Assembly (NCBI GenBank): GCA_965219935.1
Contig: CBDCOU010000003.1
Location: forward strand, 1,364,001-1,428,000
Direction of reading: 5' to 3'
From: Bin34 sp965219935
Lineage (GTDB): Bacteria; Chloroflexota; Anaerolineae; Caldilineales; Caldilineaceae
DNA length: 64,000 bases
The notes under the pieces are model-generated. The model ran no database searches and had not been told where the DNA came from. It saw only the letters and a program-made list of their open reading frames with translations. A program made the translations under genes and the position numbers. This document shows, piece after piece, positions 18,215 to 26,985 of the stretch (its first letter is position 1; each line of letters opens with the position of its first letter).

Positions 18215-19438
18215 ATGAGCCAGTCCTACATCAGACGCTCCCTGGAACCGATAGTCAAGCAGGCAGCCCGGGAGTTCCCCGCCGTCGTCCTGACCGGACC
18301 GCGCCAGTCCGGCAAGACCACACTGCTGCAACATGTCTTTGGGCGACAGCACCGCTATGTCTCACTGGATCTGCCAGACGTGCGCGCCGCGGCGGCGGAA
18401 GATCCGCGCGGGTTCCTGGAGTTGTATCCACCACCGGTCATCTTCGACGAGGCGCAACATGCTCCCCACCTGCTCCCCTACATCAAGGCGAAGATCGACG
18501 CACACCGAGACTGGAAGGGTCAATACCTATTGGCAGGTTCACAGAATCTCCTGCTCGCGGAGAAGGCGACCGAGTCGCTGGCAGGCCGCGCTGCCATGCT
18601 GCGCCTGTTGCCGTTGTCAAGGCGGGAAGCCGAGGGGCGGCCAAACGCTTCCCTTGCCTGGGAACGCAAGGGCGCTGGACAGCCCAGTAGTTCCCATGGA
18701 TTCGGTGAACTTTGGAAGAGCTTCATCCGAGGTGGTTACCCGGAACTCGCGGTCCAGCCCGAACGTGATGCCTTACTCTGGCAGGCCAGCTACATCCAGA
18801 CCTATCTCGAGCGGGACGTACGCACTTTGCGGCAGGTCGCCAACCTGACCCAGTATCAGAACTTCCTGCGCGTGTTGGCCGCACGCAGTGCCCAGCTCCT
18901 CAACCTGACCGATGTCGCCCGCGACCTTGGAGTGGCAGTCAATACCGTCAAGGCATGGCTGTCCGTGCTTGAAGCAACCTACCAAGTGGTCATCGTGCGG
19001 CCGTATTTCGCGAATGTTGGGAAACGGCTCGTCAAGACACCGAAGGTCTACTTCACCGATGTCGGCACGCTTTGCTACCTGGTCGGCCTCAAGGATCCGG
19101 AACATGCCGCCGCCGGTCCCATGGGCGGTGCCATCTTCGAGACGGCGGTGCTGTCCGAAATTGTAAGGACCTTGACACACCGGGGTATGGATCCTCGGGT
19201 CTACTTCTGGCGGACGATGGCCGGAACCGAAGTTGACTTTGTGGTCGAGACCGACGGCGAACTCGTTCCCATCGAGGTAAAGCTGTCCGGGACCCCGCGG
19301 CCCGCTATGGCCGCCTCCGTCAGATTGTTCCAACGTGACTTGGCAGATGAAGCAACGCCGGGATACGTGGTACACCCGGGCGATATCCAACTGCCTTTGG
19401 GTCCGGGTGTGACCGCCATGCCGTTTGCAGACCTGTAA
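18215..19438 (+). CDS. AAA ATPase with DUF4143 (AAA_14-DUF4143)
   Basis: A 407-residue cytosolic ATP-binding protein. Walker A is GPRQSGKTT (28-36) and Walker B is PVIFDEAQ (about 73-80). A sensor-like LLAGSQNLLL follows. The C-terminal DUF4143 domain (about 190-400) contains YIQTYLERDVRTL, then KVYFTDVGTLCYLVGL, and ends in a PD-(D/E)XK-like segment with GTEVDFVVE and PIEVKLS. Such proteins are widespread, often mobile, and their function is poorly known; links to toxin-antitoxin or defence have been proposed. It stands alone, just after the IS5-type remnant, with its own promoter. Confidence 0.88.
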   Translation: MSQSYIRRSLEPIVKQAAREFPAVVLTGPRQSGKTTLLQHVFGRQHRYVSLDLPDVRAAAAEDPRGFLELYPPPVIFDEAQHAPHLLPYIKAKIDAHRDWKGQYLLAGSQNLLLAEKATESLAGRAAMLRLLPLSRREAEGRPNASLAWERKGAGQPSSSHGFGELWKSFIRGGYPELAVQPERDALLWQASYIQTYLERDVRTLRQVANLTQYQNFLRVLAARSAQLLNLTDVARDLGVAVNTVKAWLSVLEATYQVVIVRPYFANVGKRLVKTPKVYFTDVGTLCYLVGLKDPEHAAAGPMGGAIFETAVLSEIVRTLTHRGMDPRVYFWRTMAGTEVDFVVETDGELVPIEVKLSGTPRPAMAASVRLFQRDLADEATPGYVVHPGDIQLPLGPGVTAMPFADL

Positions 19439-20134
19439 ATGACACTCACCGAGGCAGTTCCGGACTTACCGTCATCGCCGCTGCGATCACAGTCGCAGCG
19501 GTCATAGCCCGGACACCACCGACGAATGCGGACATCGTCTGCGAGGATGTGTTCATCGCGACGGCAGAGCCCGGGGTATGCGCGCCGACCTGGGTACCGA
19601 TCACCCCCGGTTGACCATCTGTTCCTCAACACACGCCCCTGCCGGTCCAGGAGCCCCGGATCTTCTGGCATCGCGTCGCGATGGCCGGCATTGGCGTGGT
19701 GACAGACCTCCTGGATCGCAGAGGAGCAGGACCGCATGGGTGGCTGGTGCGTTCACCTGGTACTACCCGGATCCTGATGTGACTTTCGGCAACTGGTTCA
19801 TCGGCCCGGGCCTTTTGCGTTGCTCGTCAAAGCCACAGACATCATGTCCACCGCCTCGGGGAAAGAAACGATGGTTGGCCGCCTTCATTGCCCCAACAGC
19901 CCCCACGCGCATCAGAGCACTCACCCCTTGTCTCTACCATCTCAACAATGATGGCACCGCTCATCGTGACTCGGTCTGCGAGATCGATTCCGGACTGGAA
20001 AGTGTGCAGACCATGGCAACAGTCGCGTGCCGATTTACTCTGCATTGGCTCATGGATTGTTCCTGTACCGCACACAGCCGGAACGATACAATCCACGCAG
20101 GATTCTGTATGACGGAAGCAGGAGATCGGGGTTC
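19439..20134. other. Gene-poor stretch, no recognisable gene
   Basis: About 700 bases without a convincing gene. A short frame after 19450 reads a hydrophobic LTVIAAAITVAAVIA followed by a Cys-containing tail up to a stop near 19613, but it lacks a good start and resembles no family I know. The rest looks like decayed sequence. The Shine-Dalgarno AGGAG of the following gene lies near 20119. Confidence 0.4.
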
Positions 20135-20947
20135 ATGTCGGCCGAAGCCGTGACAGCCCGGTACGATGACAGTGCCCGGCGGGTGGCCGGGGCGGTGCAG
20201 GAGGCGACCGGAGTGGACACCTGCCTACTCTTCGGTTCGCGCGCCCGCGGGGACCACCATGCCGAATCGGACATCGACATCCTAGTGGTGCATCCCGATA
20301 TCTCCGGCTTGGATCGCGCTTGTCGTCAAGCCGCCCGGACCGCCGTCCAGAGGCTATACGGAACCTACCTGGACACGGACGTCGTGATCTTGTCGTCCCG
20401 CCTCTTTGCCATTGCGCAGCACGGCCGCAACCATGTGGCTGCCGAGGCGGTCCGAGAGGGAGTAACACCTATGGGATTCCGCTACCGTCCCCCGTCTGAA
20501 GAACCGCCGTCCCGGGAACCGCAACGGCTGGAGGCCATGGAACGGGCTTGGCATGCAACCGAACAACATACAGCCCTGCAGGTATACAGACAGAGCTTCC
20601 CGCCAGGCACCCACTCCATGCTATTTGGACGCGCCGCCCAACAGGTCCTGGAGCATGCCCTCAAAGGTTTGATTGCCGCCTATGGCCGCAAATACAGCCG
20701 TACCCATAACTTAGTGGAATTGTCCAATCAGGCCCGTACCGCCATACCGGACCTGGACCTGTCATCTCCTCTGGATCACCTTTCGGAGTTTGCCGGCACC
20801 CATATCTACGGCTCCCCTGCCCTGCGGATTGGCACGGAAAACTTGTGCGACCGAGTAGAGCAGGATCTGACGCATCTATTCACCCTGATCCGGGACCGCA
20901 GCGGTTTCGACCCGTGGACGGTCCAACCCTCTGACTTCCGTTTTTGA
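20135..20947 (+). CDS. MNT nucleotidyltransferase-HEPN fusion protein
   Basis: A 270-residue protein joining the two halves of the MNT-HEPN toxin-antitoxin type. Residues 15-110 form a minimal nucleotidyltransferase: GS at 34-35, Asp46 and Asp48 in ESDIDIL, and Asp82 as likely third acid. Residues 130-255 form a HEPN helical domain with the EHALKGLIAAYG helix and R185-x5-H191 followed by NLVEL, close to the HEPN nuclease motif. In the usual two-gene modules the MNT protein AMPylates and silences the HEPN RNase; here both are in cis. The ATG at 20135 is preceded by AGGAG 11 bases upstream, which is why it is chosen over earlier in-frame starts. The order of domains could also fit an aminoglycoside-type nucleotidyltransferase with HEPN partner. 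Confidence 0.85.
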   Translation: MSAEAVTARYDDSARRVAGAVQEATGVDTCLLFGSRARGDHHAESDIDILVVHPDISGLDRACRQAARTAVQRLYGTYLDTDVVILSSRLFAIAQHGRNHVAAEAVREGVTPMGFRYRPPSEEPPSREPQRLEAMERAWHATEQHTALQVYRQSFPPGTHSMLFGRAAQQVLEHALKGLIAAYGRKYSRTHNLVELSNQARTAIPDLDLSSPLDHLSEFAGTHIYGSPALRIGTENLCDRVEQDLTHLFTLIRDRSGFDPWTVQPSDFRF

Positions 20948-21075
20948 GTCCTGGCAACAGGGCAACGTTTGTTAAGTGCATCAGTCGCCGCGGCCAGCCG
21001 TTTGCGTAGCCACACATCCTCGACTTCCTCTTGATCCCACTCCAGCATTTAAATTCTGCCGATGCCGTTGAACCA

Positions 21076-22296
21076 TTACAGGCTGCGCAATGCTTCAGCC
21101 GGAGCCAGGCGTCGTGCCCGAAGGGCAGGATAGATTCCCGCCAGCAAGCCCACGGTCAAACTGACGCACAAGGCCAAAGCCATTATGTCAATGCTCAGTT
21201 TGGCCGGGATGTCCGACAAGGCCCGGATCAGGACTACACCGTACGCACAGAGGGAAATCCCGGTCACGCCTCCGATCCCGCAGAGAATGACGCTCTCCCA
21301 CAGGAACATGGCCGTGATGTCCCTGACCGTTGCCCCAACCGCGTACCGAATACCGATTTCGCGCGTGCGTTCGCCGAGGCTGACGAGCATGATGTTGGTG
21401 ACCCCCACACCGCCGACAAACAGGCTGATGCCCGCGATCGCGGCCAGGAATAGGGTCAGGGAATCCGCAATGCCCTGCACCGCCTCCCGACCCGCCTCCT
21501 GCGTCACCACGCGGAAATCGTCCGGATCCAAGGGACCCACACCGCGGTGTTGGCGAAGCACTTCTTCGATGGCTCTGCGCGTGCCGTCCACCTGCTCGCG
21601 ATCAAGCACTCGTACTTGGATCATGTCCACCAGCGGTGACCCACTGACGGTTGCTGCCCCGCGTAGACGTTTTTGCATTGTGTGGAACGGAACGATGACC
21701 TGATAGTCGGTTTCGGTTTTGGTGGGCGATAAAACGCCGATGACCCGAAACCGTTTGCCATCCACGGATAGCGACGTGTCCAGGGGATAGGCCCCCTGCG
21801 TGTACAGGTCGCTGGCCAAACGGGACCCCAGAACTGCCACGAATCGCATGCTCCGGTCGTCCTCATCGGACAGGAATTCACCCAGGGCCAGCCTCAGGCT
21901 GGCGGCTTGACGGTAGGCCGCCGTAGCGCCAAGGAGGCGCACTCTCACCTGTCGGTCCTGCCAGCGCACTTCAGTCATGGAACTGGCAAGCGGGGCAGCA
22001 TCCAACATATTGGGAATCCGGCCGGGAGCCACCAGGGCCTGGAAGTCATCCCAATGAAGTTCGCGATTGCGTGTGGAATCAAGTACTCCGGGCGGCGTGC
22101 GGGCCACCACAGTCAACAACGTCACCCCGGCGCGGGAAAAGGACTGTTCGATCTGATCTTGGACACCCCGACCCAAAGCCAGCATCACAACCGTGGAGCT
22201 GATTCCAATCGTGATGCCCATCACGGTCAGGCCACTCCGCACACGGTGCTGCAACAGAACTTCGAACGCCGTGCGGAGATGGCTGGCCAAGTTCAC
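21076..22296 (-). CDS. MacB/FtsX-family ABC transporter permease
   Basis: A 406-residue inner-membrane permease of the MacB type. One N-terminal membrane segment (SGLTVMGITIGISS) leads into a large extracytoplasmic MacB_PCD domain. An FtsX domain with three membrane segments follows, containing GVTNIMLVSLGERTREIGIRYAVGA and the final LRARRLAPAEALRSL. These permeases work with a separate LolD-like ATPase to move or act on lipoproteins, peptides or cell-wall partners; no such ATPase is adjacent, so it must come from elsewhere. A GTG at 22296 gives a family-like N-terminus 16 bases after the upstream stop; no strong Shine-Dalgarno is visible, so the start is uncertain. Confidence 0.85.
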   Translation of the reverse strand: MNLASHLRTAFEVLLQHRVRSGLTVMGITIGISSTVVMLALGRGVQDQIEQSFSRAGVTLLTVVARTPPGVLDSTRNRELHWDDFQALVAPGRIPNMLDAAPLASSMTEVRWQDRQVRVRLLGATAAYRQAASLRLALGEFLSDEDDRSMRFVAVLGSRLASDLYTQGAYPLDTSLSVDGKRFRVIGVLSPTKTETDYQVIVPFHTMQKRLRGAATVSGSPLVDMIQVRVLDREQVDGTRRAIEEVLRQHRGVGPLDPDDFRVVTQEAGREAVQGIADSLTLFLAAIAGISLFVGGVGVTNIMLVSLGERTREIGIRYAVGATVRDITAMFLWESVILCGIGGVTGISLCAYGVVLIRALSDIPAKLSIDIMALALCVSLTVGLLAGIYPALRARRLAPAEALRSL

Positions 22297-22312
22297 GGTC
22301 GCCGCGCACCGG

Positions 22313-22678
22313 TTACTGATCCGGCTTGAACGACTTATACAATTCGGTACACCCAATGGTTACGCTGAACGTAGTACCCTCAGTCCCATCTCCCGGGGTG
22401 GAAGGCGGGTCGTTGCCACACGGATCGGGCTGCGGCGGCTGTGGCGTAACAGGTACTCCGTTTACCAGTTGTTCGACAACGTTCCCATCCTCGTCATAGG
22501 TCGTGGTTGAATTCGAATAACTGAAGCCACCGAAACTGACACCCTGTTCGGTCACTGACGAAAGGGAAAGCAACACAAACGGGGCCAGGAGCACCACCAA
22601 AATCACCGCGGCTGGGATCAACCACCGCAGGCGTAAACGGCGCGGTCGTGTAGGGGCCATGGGAGGATTTCTCGACAT
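22313..22678 (-). CDS. Small single-pass membrane protein of unknown function
   Basis: A 121-residue protein with a basic start (PTRPRRLRLRW), one membrane helix (about 19-41) and an extracytoplasmic tail rich in Ser, Thr, Pro, Gly and Asp with two cysteines (PDPCGND and TIGCTEL) that might form a disulfide. It is not recognised. It is encoded just upstream of the MacB-like permease, with 16 bases between stop and presumed start, so the two are probably co-transcribed. The ATG at 22678 has no clear Shine-Dalgarno. Confidence 0.6.
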   Translation of the reverse strand: MSRNPPMAPTRPRRLRLRWLIPAAVILVVLLAPFVLLSLSSVTEQGVSFGGFSYSNSTTTYDEDGNVVEQLVNGVPVTPQPPQPDPCGNDPPSTPGDGTEGTTFSVTIGCTELYKSFKPDQ

Positions 22679-22799
22679 CTAATGGAAGGTTTGCGCGTTG
22701 CGTGGCCTACATGCGTATTTGAAGGAACGCATCCGGCAGACCCTGAAGACATTGATCTCGGATAAATGGGGGGTGCCTCCCGTGGTAACAGGCAGTACC

Positions 22800-23222
22800 T
22801 CAACGCGGATCGCGGGAGGTGACGGTATGCGTGCCGGCCCACGATTCCCGTTTCGCGATGCAGAACCAGGCTAGTGCCCCGAGTCCGCCCAGAACCAGAA
22901 TGAGCACGTAACTCAACACGCCCAAGGTAATCAGGGGCCCAAAAGGCGTGTTGCCTAGGAGCCAATTGTCGGAGCCGACTGTGGAGAGCTGCGGGGGTTG
23001 TGGAGCCTGTGGAGCCTGTGGGGATTGCGGAGCCTGTGGGGGCTGCGGGGGTTGCGGGAGTTGCGGGAGTTGCGGAGCCTGTGGGGCTGCGGGAACTCCG
23101 AAATTCACCAAGTGTTCAAGAACAGGTCCTATCACAACAACCGACGTTATAAGAGTTGCCATGATCGCCACGGCAAGAATCAGCCACCACAAAGGCCAAC
23201 GGCGCGATCGAGCATTGTTCAT
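22800..23222 (-). CDS. Small membrane protein with PQX repeats and a NorB-derived C-terminus
   Basis: A 140-residue protein with a basic start, a membrane helix (about 11-32), eleven PQX tripeptides (48-80), a second membrane helix (about 96-120) and a cytoplasmic tail. Residues 86-139 (NWLLGNTPFG, VLSYVL, GALAWF, RESWA, RDP) align with residues 221-275 of the nitric oxide reductase encoded 380 bases away on the other strand, about 33 identities in 50. This looks like a partial duplication of that gene joined to a new N-terminus. The ATG at 23222 is preceded by AGAGGT about 7 bases upstream, whereas longer in-frame starts lack such a site. Its function is unknown; a regulator or assembly partner of the reductase is conceivable. 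Confidence 0.7.
   Translation of the reverse strand: MNNARSRRWPLWWLILAVAIMATLITSVVVIGPVLEHLVNFGVPAAPQAPQLPQLPQPPQPPQAPQSPQAPQAPQPPQLSTVGSDNWLLGNTPFGPLITLGVLSYVLILVLGGLGALAWFCIAKRESWAGTHTVTSRDPR
22986..23084 (-). repeat. Tandem 9-base repeats coding for (PQX)11
   Basis: Eleven 9-base units, with variants of CCACAGGCT and CCGCAACTC on the coding strand, encode PQ followed by A, L, P or S. Such a tract can change length by slippage in whole codons. Confidence 0.85.
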
Positions 23223-23603
23223 GGGGCTACCTCTCGGTAGAGATTGAAAAGCTTGCCTGTTTCCATATACGTGCTGTGATAACCCGCGGGTTGCAGGTTC
23301 CACGATCATGAATCCTGAGCCCGTGCACATCGGCCGAGCGTCGAAGCCGGCTTGGGATCCAACGGACCGCCTCCGGTTTCGGATGGGGATGCCTGGGGTC
23401 GTGCTGTCCGGCAGCGGATCAATTGCCGAACGTTGACATCTGCCATCCGGAAAGTGGGGACGCGACGTGCGGCCCCGTGGATCCGTCCTACACTCGGTAC
23501 GACGTTCGTCTGCCGGTTCCTGCCGACCGCCGGACGGAGCCGGTTCGCGTTCGTCCCGTCGCAGGAATTCCGGTCCTGCGATCTGCCATGAGGAAGGATG
23601 AAC
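23223..23603. other. Divergent intergenic region before the nitric oxide reductase gene
   Basis: About 380 bases separating the small PQX protein from the reductase gene. It should hold both promoters. I looked for an FNR/NnrR-type TTGAT-N4-ATCAA box and saw none. A lone TTGACA near 23433 has no matching -10. Confidence 0.4.
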
Positions 23604-25937
23604 ATGGACACCCGCACAACAGGCAACACACTGCGCAACCTCTGGAGCGCCCTCGGCTTGGTGGTGGCGCTGTCCTTTGGCCTGCTGCTGTACTACGGCG
23701 GTGAGATCTACCAGCTGGCGCCTCCGATACCGGAGCGAATCGTCACAACCGCCGGCAACGTGGTCTTTACAGGAGACGAAATCCTGGCCGGCCAGGACGT
23801 ATGGCGCTCCATCGGTGGCCAGGAACTTGGTTCAATCTGGGGGCATGGGGCCTACACGGCACCCGACTGGACCGCCGACTGGCTGCATCGGGAGGCACTG
23901 TTCCTGCTGAACGCCTGGGCCCATGCCGAAGCCGGCGTTCCCTATGATCGGCTGGACTCCGAAAGGCAGGCGGTCCTGCGGGCGAGGCTCCAGGCCGACA
24001 TGCGAACCAACACGTTCGATGAAGCAGCGGGTGCAATTGTCCTTTCCGAGGACCGGGCGCGGGCCATACAGGCGGTTCAGAACCACTACACGGATCTCTT
24101 CGGCGACGCACCAAACTTGGCCAGCCTGCGCGAAAGCTACGCCATGCCGGCCAACACGCTTCCCAGTGAGCAGGAACGGGAACACCTGACGGCATTCGTC
24201 TTCTGGGCCAGTTGGGTCAGCGTCACTGAGCGGCCCGGCCGGAACTTCACCTACACCAGCAACTGGCCTCCCGACGAATTGCTGGGCAACACGCCGCCAG
24301 GACACCTCATCGTCGTCAGCGTATTGAGTTTCGTTCTCCTCTTGGGCGGTGTCGGCGCCTTGGCTTGGTTCTACGCCGCAACCCGAGAATCGTGGGCCAG
24401 CACGCGCACCGCCGAACCTCGCGATCCGCTAATTGCAGGGCAAGCCACGCCGTCGATGTATGCCACCGTCAAGTACTTCTGGGTCGTGGGGTTGCTCCTG
24501 GTCCTGCAGATGATCGCCGGAATAGTGACTGCCCACTACGGTGTGGAAGGGACTGCGCTCTATGGGGTGCCGATTGCCCAGTGGCTCCCCTACTCCTTGA
24601 CCCGGACATGGCATGTGCAGCTGGGCATGTTCTGGATCGCCACAGCGTGGCTGGCCACGGGTCTTTGCCTGGCTCCCATGTTGACCGGACACGAGCCGCG
24701 GTATCAACGTCTGGGCGTGAATGTCCTGTTTGGGGCCCTGCTCCTGGTGGTGGGCGGTTCCCTGACGGGACAGGCGTTGGCAATCCACCGCCAGCTCAGT
24801 CCCGATGCCAATTTCTGGGTAGGACACCAGGGATTCGAATACCTGGACTTGGGCCGGCTGTGGCAACTACTGCTGTTTGGCGGCCTGCTTTTCTGGATGG
24901 TGTTGATGCTGCGCTGTCTTGTACCAGGCATCCGGCGCAGTGAAGGCGTTAATCGGCAGATATTGATCATCTTCGGCCTTGCCGTGGCAGCCATCGCCCT
25001 GTTCTATGGCGCCGGCCTGATGGCAGGGCGCGACATGAATTTGGCCATTGCCGAATACTGGCGATGGTGGGTAGTGCACCTTTGGGTCGAGGGATTCTTC
25101 GAGGTATTTGCTGTGGCGGTCGTGGCCTTCGCTTTCATCCGCCTCGGCCTGGTGCAGGTTCGCTCTGCCACGATGGCAGTCCTCTTCACGACCATCCTGT
25201 ATCTCGCGGGGGGCGTCCTGGGTACCTTTCACCATCTGTACTTCACCGGAACGGCACCGGCCGTGATTGCATTGGGCGGCACCTTCAGCGCACTCGAACT
25301 GGTGCCACTCGTGATGATCGGCTTCGAAGGCTACGAGAACTGGACGCTCCACCGCTCCGCATCGTGGGTCAAACACTACAAGTGGCCGATCTTCTTCCTG
25401 GTGGCCGTCGCATTCTGGAACCTGGTGGGTGCCGGACTGTTCGGATTCCTGATCAACCCACCCATCGCCCTGTACTACATGCAGGGCCTCAACACCACGC
25501 CCGTGCACGCCCACGCCGCCCTGTTCGGCGTCTACGGAATGTTGGGGCTGGGCCTCATGCTCCTGAGCCTCAGGATTTTGACCGTCCGTCGACAGTGGCG
25601 GACCGGGGCGCTGGCCTTCTCGTTCTGGACCATGCAAATCGGTTTAGGTCTGATGATCCTGCTCAGTCTTCTGCCCATTGGCCTGGCACAGACTTGGGCC
25701 AGCGTGGAGCACGGCATGTGGTACGCCCGTTCCGCTGAATTCCTGCAGCAAGAGCCTTGGCAAACCTTCCGATGGCTCCGGGCCATTGGCGACACGGTCT
25801 TCGCCGCCGGCATGCTGGCCATGGGGTGGTTCGTCATCGGTTTGAGCACGGGATGGTCCCTGGGTTCTCCCAGGGAAGAATCGCAAGATTCAACCGCTGA
25901 TACCGAACGGCAACCGGTTACGGTACCGGGGAGCTGA
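23604..25937 (+). CDS. norB: Quinol-dependent nitric oxide reductase (qNor)
   Basis: A membrane enzyme of 777 residues that reduces NO to N2O with electrons from quinol. The N-terminal extension (about 30-220) is the qNor form, a cytochrome c-like fold without a haem motif, with PPIPE, GQDVWRSIGGQ and WGHGAYTAPDW. The haem-copper-oxidase-like core has about a dozen further helices. Likely haem and FeB ligands are His337 (TWHVQLG), His492 with Glu496 (HLWVEGFFE), His543-His544 (HHLYF) and His635/His637 (VHAHAALFG). Start choice: AGGAAGG at 23591-23597 touches the ATG at 23598 but is 6 bases before the ATG at 23604, which is preferred. It probably serves NO detoxification, since no other denitrification genes are seen nearby. 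Confidence 0.95.
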   Translation: MDTRTTGNTLRNLWSALGLVVALSFGLLLYYGGEIYQLAPPIPERIVTTAGNVVFTGDEILAGQDVWRSIGGQELGSIWGHGAYTAPDWTADWLHREALFLLNAWAHAEAGVPYDRLDSERQAVLRARLQADMRTNTFDEAAGAIVLSEDRARAIQAVQNHYTDLFGDAPNLASLRESYAMPANTLPSEQEREHLTAFVFWASWVSVTERPGRNFTYTSNWPPDELLGNTPPGHLIVVSVLSFVLLLGGVGALAWFYAATRESWASTRTAEPRDPLIAGQATPSMYATVKYFWVVGLLLVLQMIAGIVTAHYGVEGTALYGVPIAQWLPYSLTRTWHVQLGMFWIATAWLATGLCLAPMLTGHEPRYQRLGVNVLFGALLLVVGGSLTGQALAIHRQLSPDANFWVGHQGFEYLDLGRLWQLLLFGGLLFWMVLMLRCLVPGIRRSEGVNRQILIIFGLAVAAIALFYGAGLMAGRDMNLAIAEYWRWWVVHLWVEGFFEVFAVAVVAFAFIRLGLVQVRSATMAVLFTTILYLAGGVLGTFHHLYFTGTAPAVIALGGTFSALELVPLVMIGFEGYENWTLHRSASWVKHYKWPIFFLVAVAFWNLVGAGLFGFLINPPIALYYMQGLNTTPVHAHAALFGVYGMLGLGLMLLSLRILTVRRQWRTGALAFSFWTMQIGLGLMILLSLLPIGLAQTWASVEHGMWYARSAEFLQQEPWQTFRWLRAIGDTVFAAGMLAMGWFVIGLSTGWSLGSPREESQDSTADTERQPVTVPGS

Positions 25938-25964
25938 ACAGAACGTTCCAACGATTGTGAAATC

Positions 25965-26001
25965 GGCATGGGGTCCCGCGAGCTCGGTGGGATCCCATGC
26001 C
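25965..26001 (+). terminator. Hairpin after the nitric oxide reductase gene
   Basis: A 13-base stem (25965-25977 with 25989-26001, one G-T pair) and an 11-base loop lie 27 bases after the stop. There is no T-run, so it may act as a bidirectional or weak terminator between the two convergent genes. Confidence 0.4.
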
Positions 26002-26069
26002 AGAGGAACACAGGCTTGGACTTCCGGAAGAGGCATTCCGTCGTTGCAATGCCTGACCAGCGATGTCCG

Positions 26070-26549
26070 TTAGACCGACAACTGGGGAGGGTTGTCCGGG
26101 TCGGCCCCAAATAAGTCGGCCAGGCGTTGCTGCCGGTAAGTGAAGATCCCTCGAAGGTCCCGCCGAAGAAACAGGGACTGTGCCAACCTTCCACCGATGG
26201 AAGCGTATTCCACAACGTCGATCACCGACGTGCCACACTCCTGCGCCTCGAACATATGGACATGGTGCCATCGGCGATAGGGACCTGTGATTTGGTCGTC
26301 CACGAACCGGAATGGTGGTGTCCAGTCGCTGATGCGACTGCGCCACTGCAAGGGCAGACCGCGCAAGCGCAACCGATAGTCGATCTCCGTCCCGGTTCGC
26401 ATCGCGATTGGGGCCGGGGTCAGGACCCGAAACTGCAACCAGGGAGGGGTAAGGTTCTCCAAGTTGAAGGCATCCGAGAAATAGGCGAATACTTCCTCGG
26501 GAGCCCGGGGCAGCCATTGCCTCGAAGTTAGTTGGAATGTTCTGGACAC
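26070..26549 (-). CDS. SRPBCC (START/Bet v1-like) cyclase/dehydrase-family protein
   Basis: A protein of about 159 residues with the helix-grip fold of the polyketide cyclase/dehydrase and lipid transport family: WLPRAPEEVFAYFSDAFNLENLTPPWL at the start of the fold (shown as two blocks in sequence), PIAMRTGTEIDYRLRLRG and GPYRRWHHVHMFE. These proteins bind small hydrophobic ligands; the ligand is unknown. The conserved part begins close to a GTG at 26549, but no good Shine-Dalgarno precedes it and the frame stays open to 26882, so the start is uncertain. It faces the nitric oxide reductase gene tail to tail. Confidence 0.75.
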   Translation of the reverse strand: MSRTFQLTSRQWLPRAPEEVFAYFSDAFNLENLTPPWLQFRVLTPAPIAMRTGTEIDYRLRLRGLPLQWRSRISDWTPPFRFVDDQITGPYRRWHHVHMFEAQECGTSVIDVVEYASIGGRLAQSLFLRRDLRGIFTYRQQRLADLFGADPDNPPQLSV

Positions 26550-26985
26550 AGTTGGTCGATGGTCCGGTTGGAGGTTGGGTAACGCCTGAGTACGCCATTG
26601 TAGGAGTGTCGATGCCTTCCACGCTTCCATTCCAGGTGCGCAGCAGGGACTGAACCTGATTCCTGTGCCATCCCCATGACAGGTCCGGAACCGATTCCGG
26701 CACTGCTCTGCAACGGGTAGTTGCATTCGGCGCATCAAGCAGGGCCTCCGGTGCCACTGCCAAGGAACTGACCGTACGTCGATACCCGTCCGGATGTAGC
26801 CAACGAAACCCGAATCAACCTGACACCGCGGTCGCGCACGACTCTCCGGAGATCCGCACAACCGGATCCGAACCGAAACCATGGTTTGTTAGAATACAGC
26901 CTACAGGCCGACGAAACCCGGGGTTCCTACGGAGTCTTGGGGGTCGCTCGGAGCCTGCCCCCTGCATGTCCAAGGAGACAGCGCC
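26550..26985. other. Divergent spacer before the sugar-binding lipoprotein gene
   Basis: About 440 bases. It holds the possible longer N-terminus of the SRPBCC gene on one strand and should contain the promoter of the ABC operon on the other. TAGAAT near 26890 is -10-like, but no -35 partner is evident. AAGGAGA near 26968 is the Shine-Dalgarno of the following gene. Confidence 0.4.

Noticed and set aside
19440..19613. Short frames after the DUF4143 gene with a hydrophobic stretch
   Set aside because: No suitable start codon for the hydrophobic frame and no family resemblance.
22618..22965. Minus-strand 115-codon frame overlapping the PQX protein gene
   Set aside because: It is a shifted reading of the NorB-derived segment; the true frame is 22800-23222 with a good Shine-Dalgarno.
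24867..25637. Long antisense frame of 256 codons inside the nitric oxide reductase gene
   Set aside because: Highly charged, His/Gln-rich shadow of a membrane protein, typical of antisense readings of hydrophobic codons.
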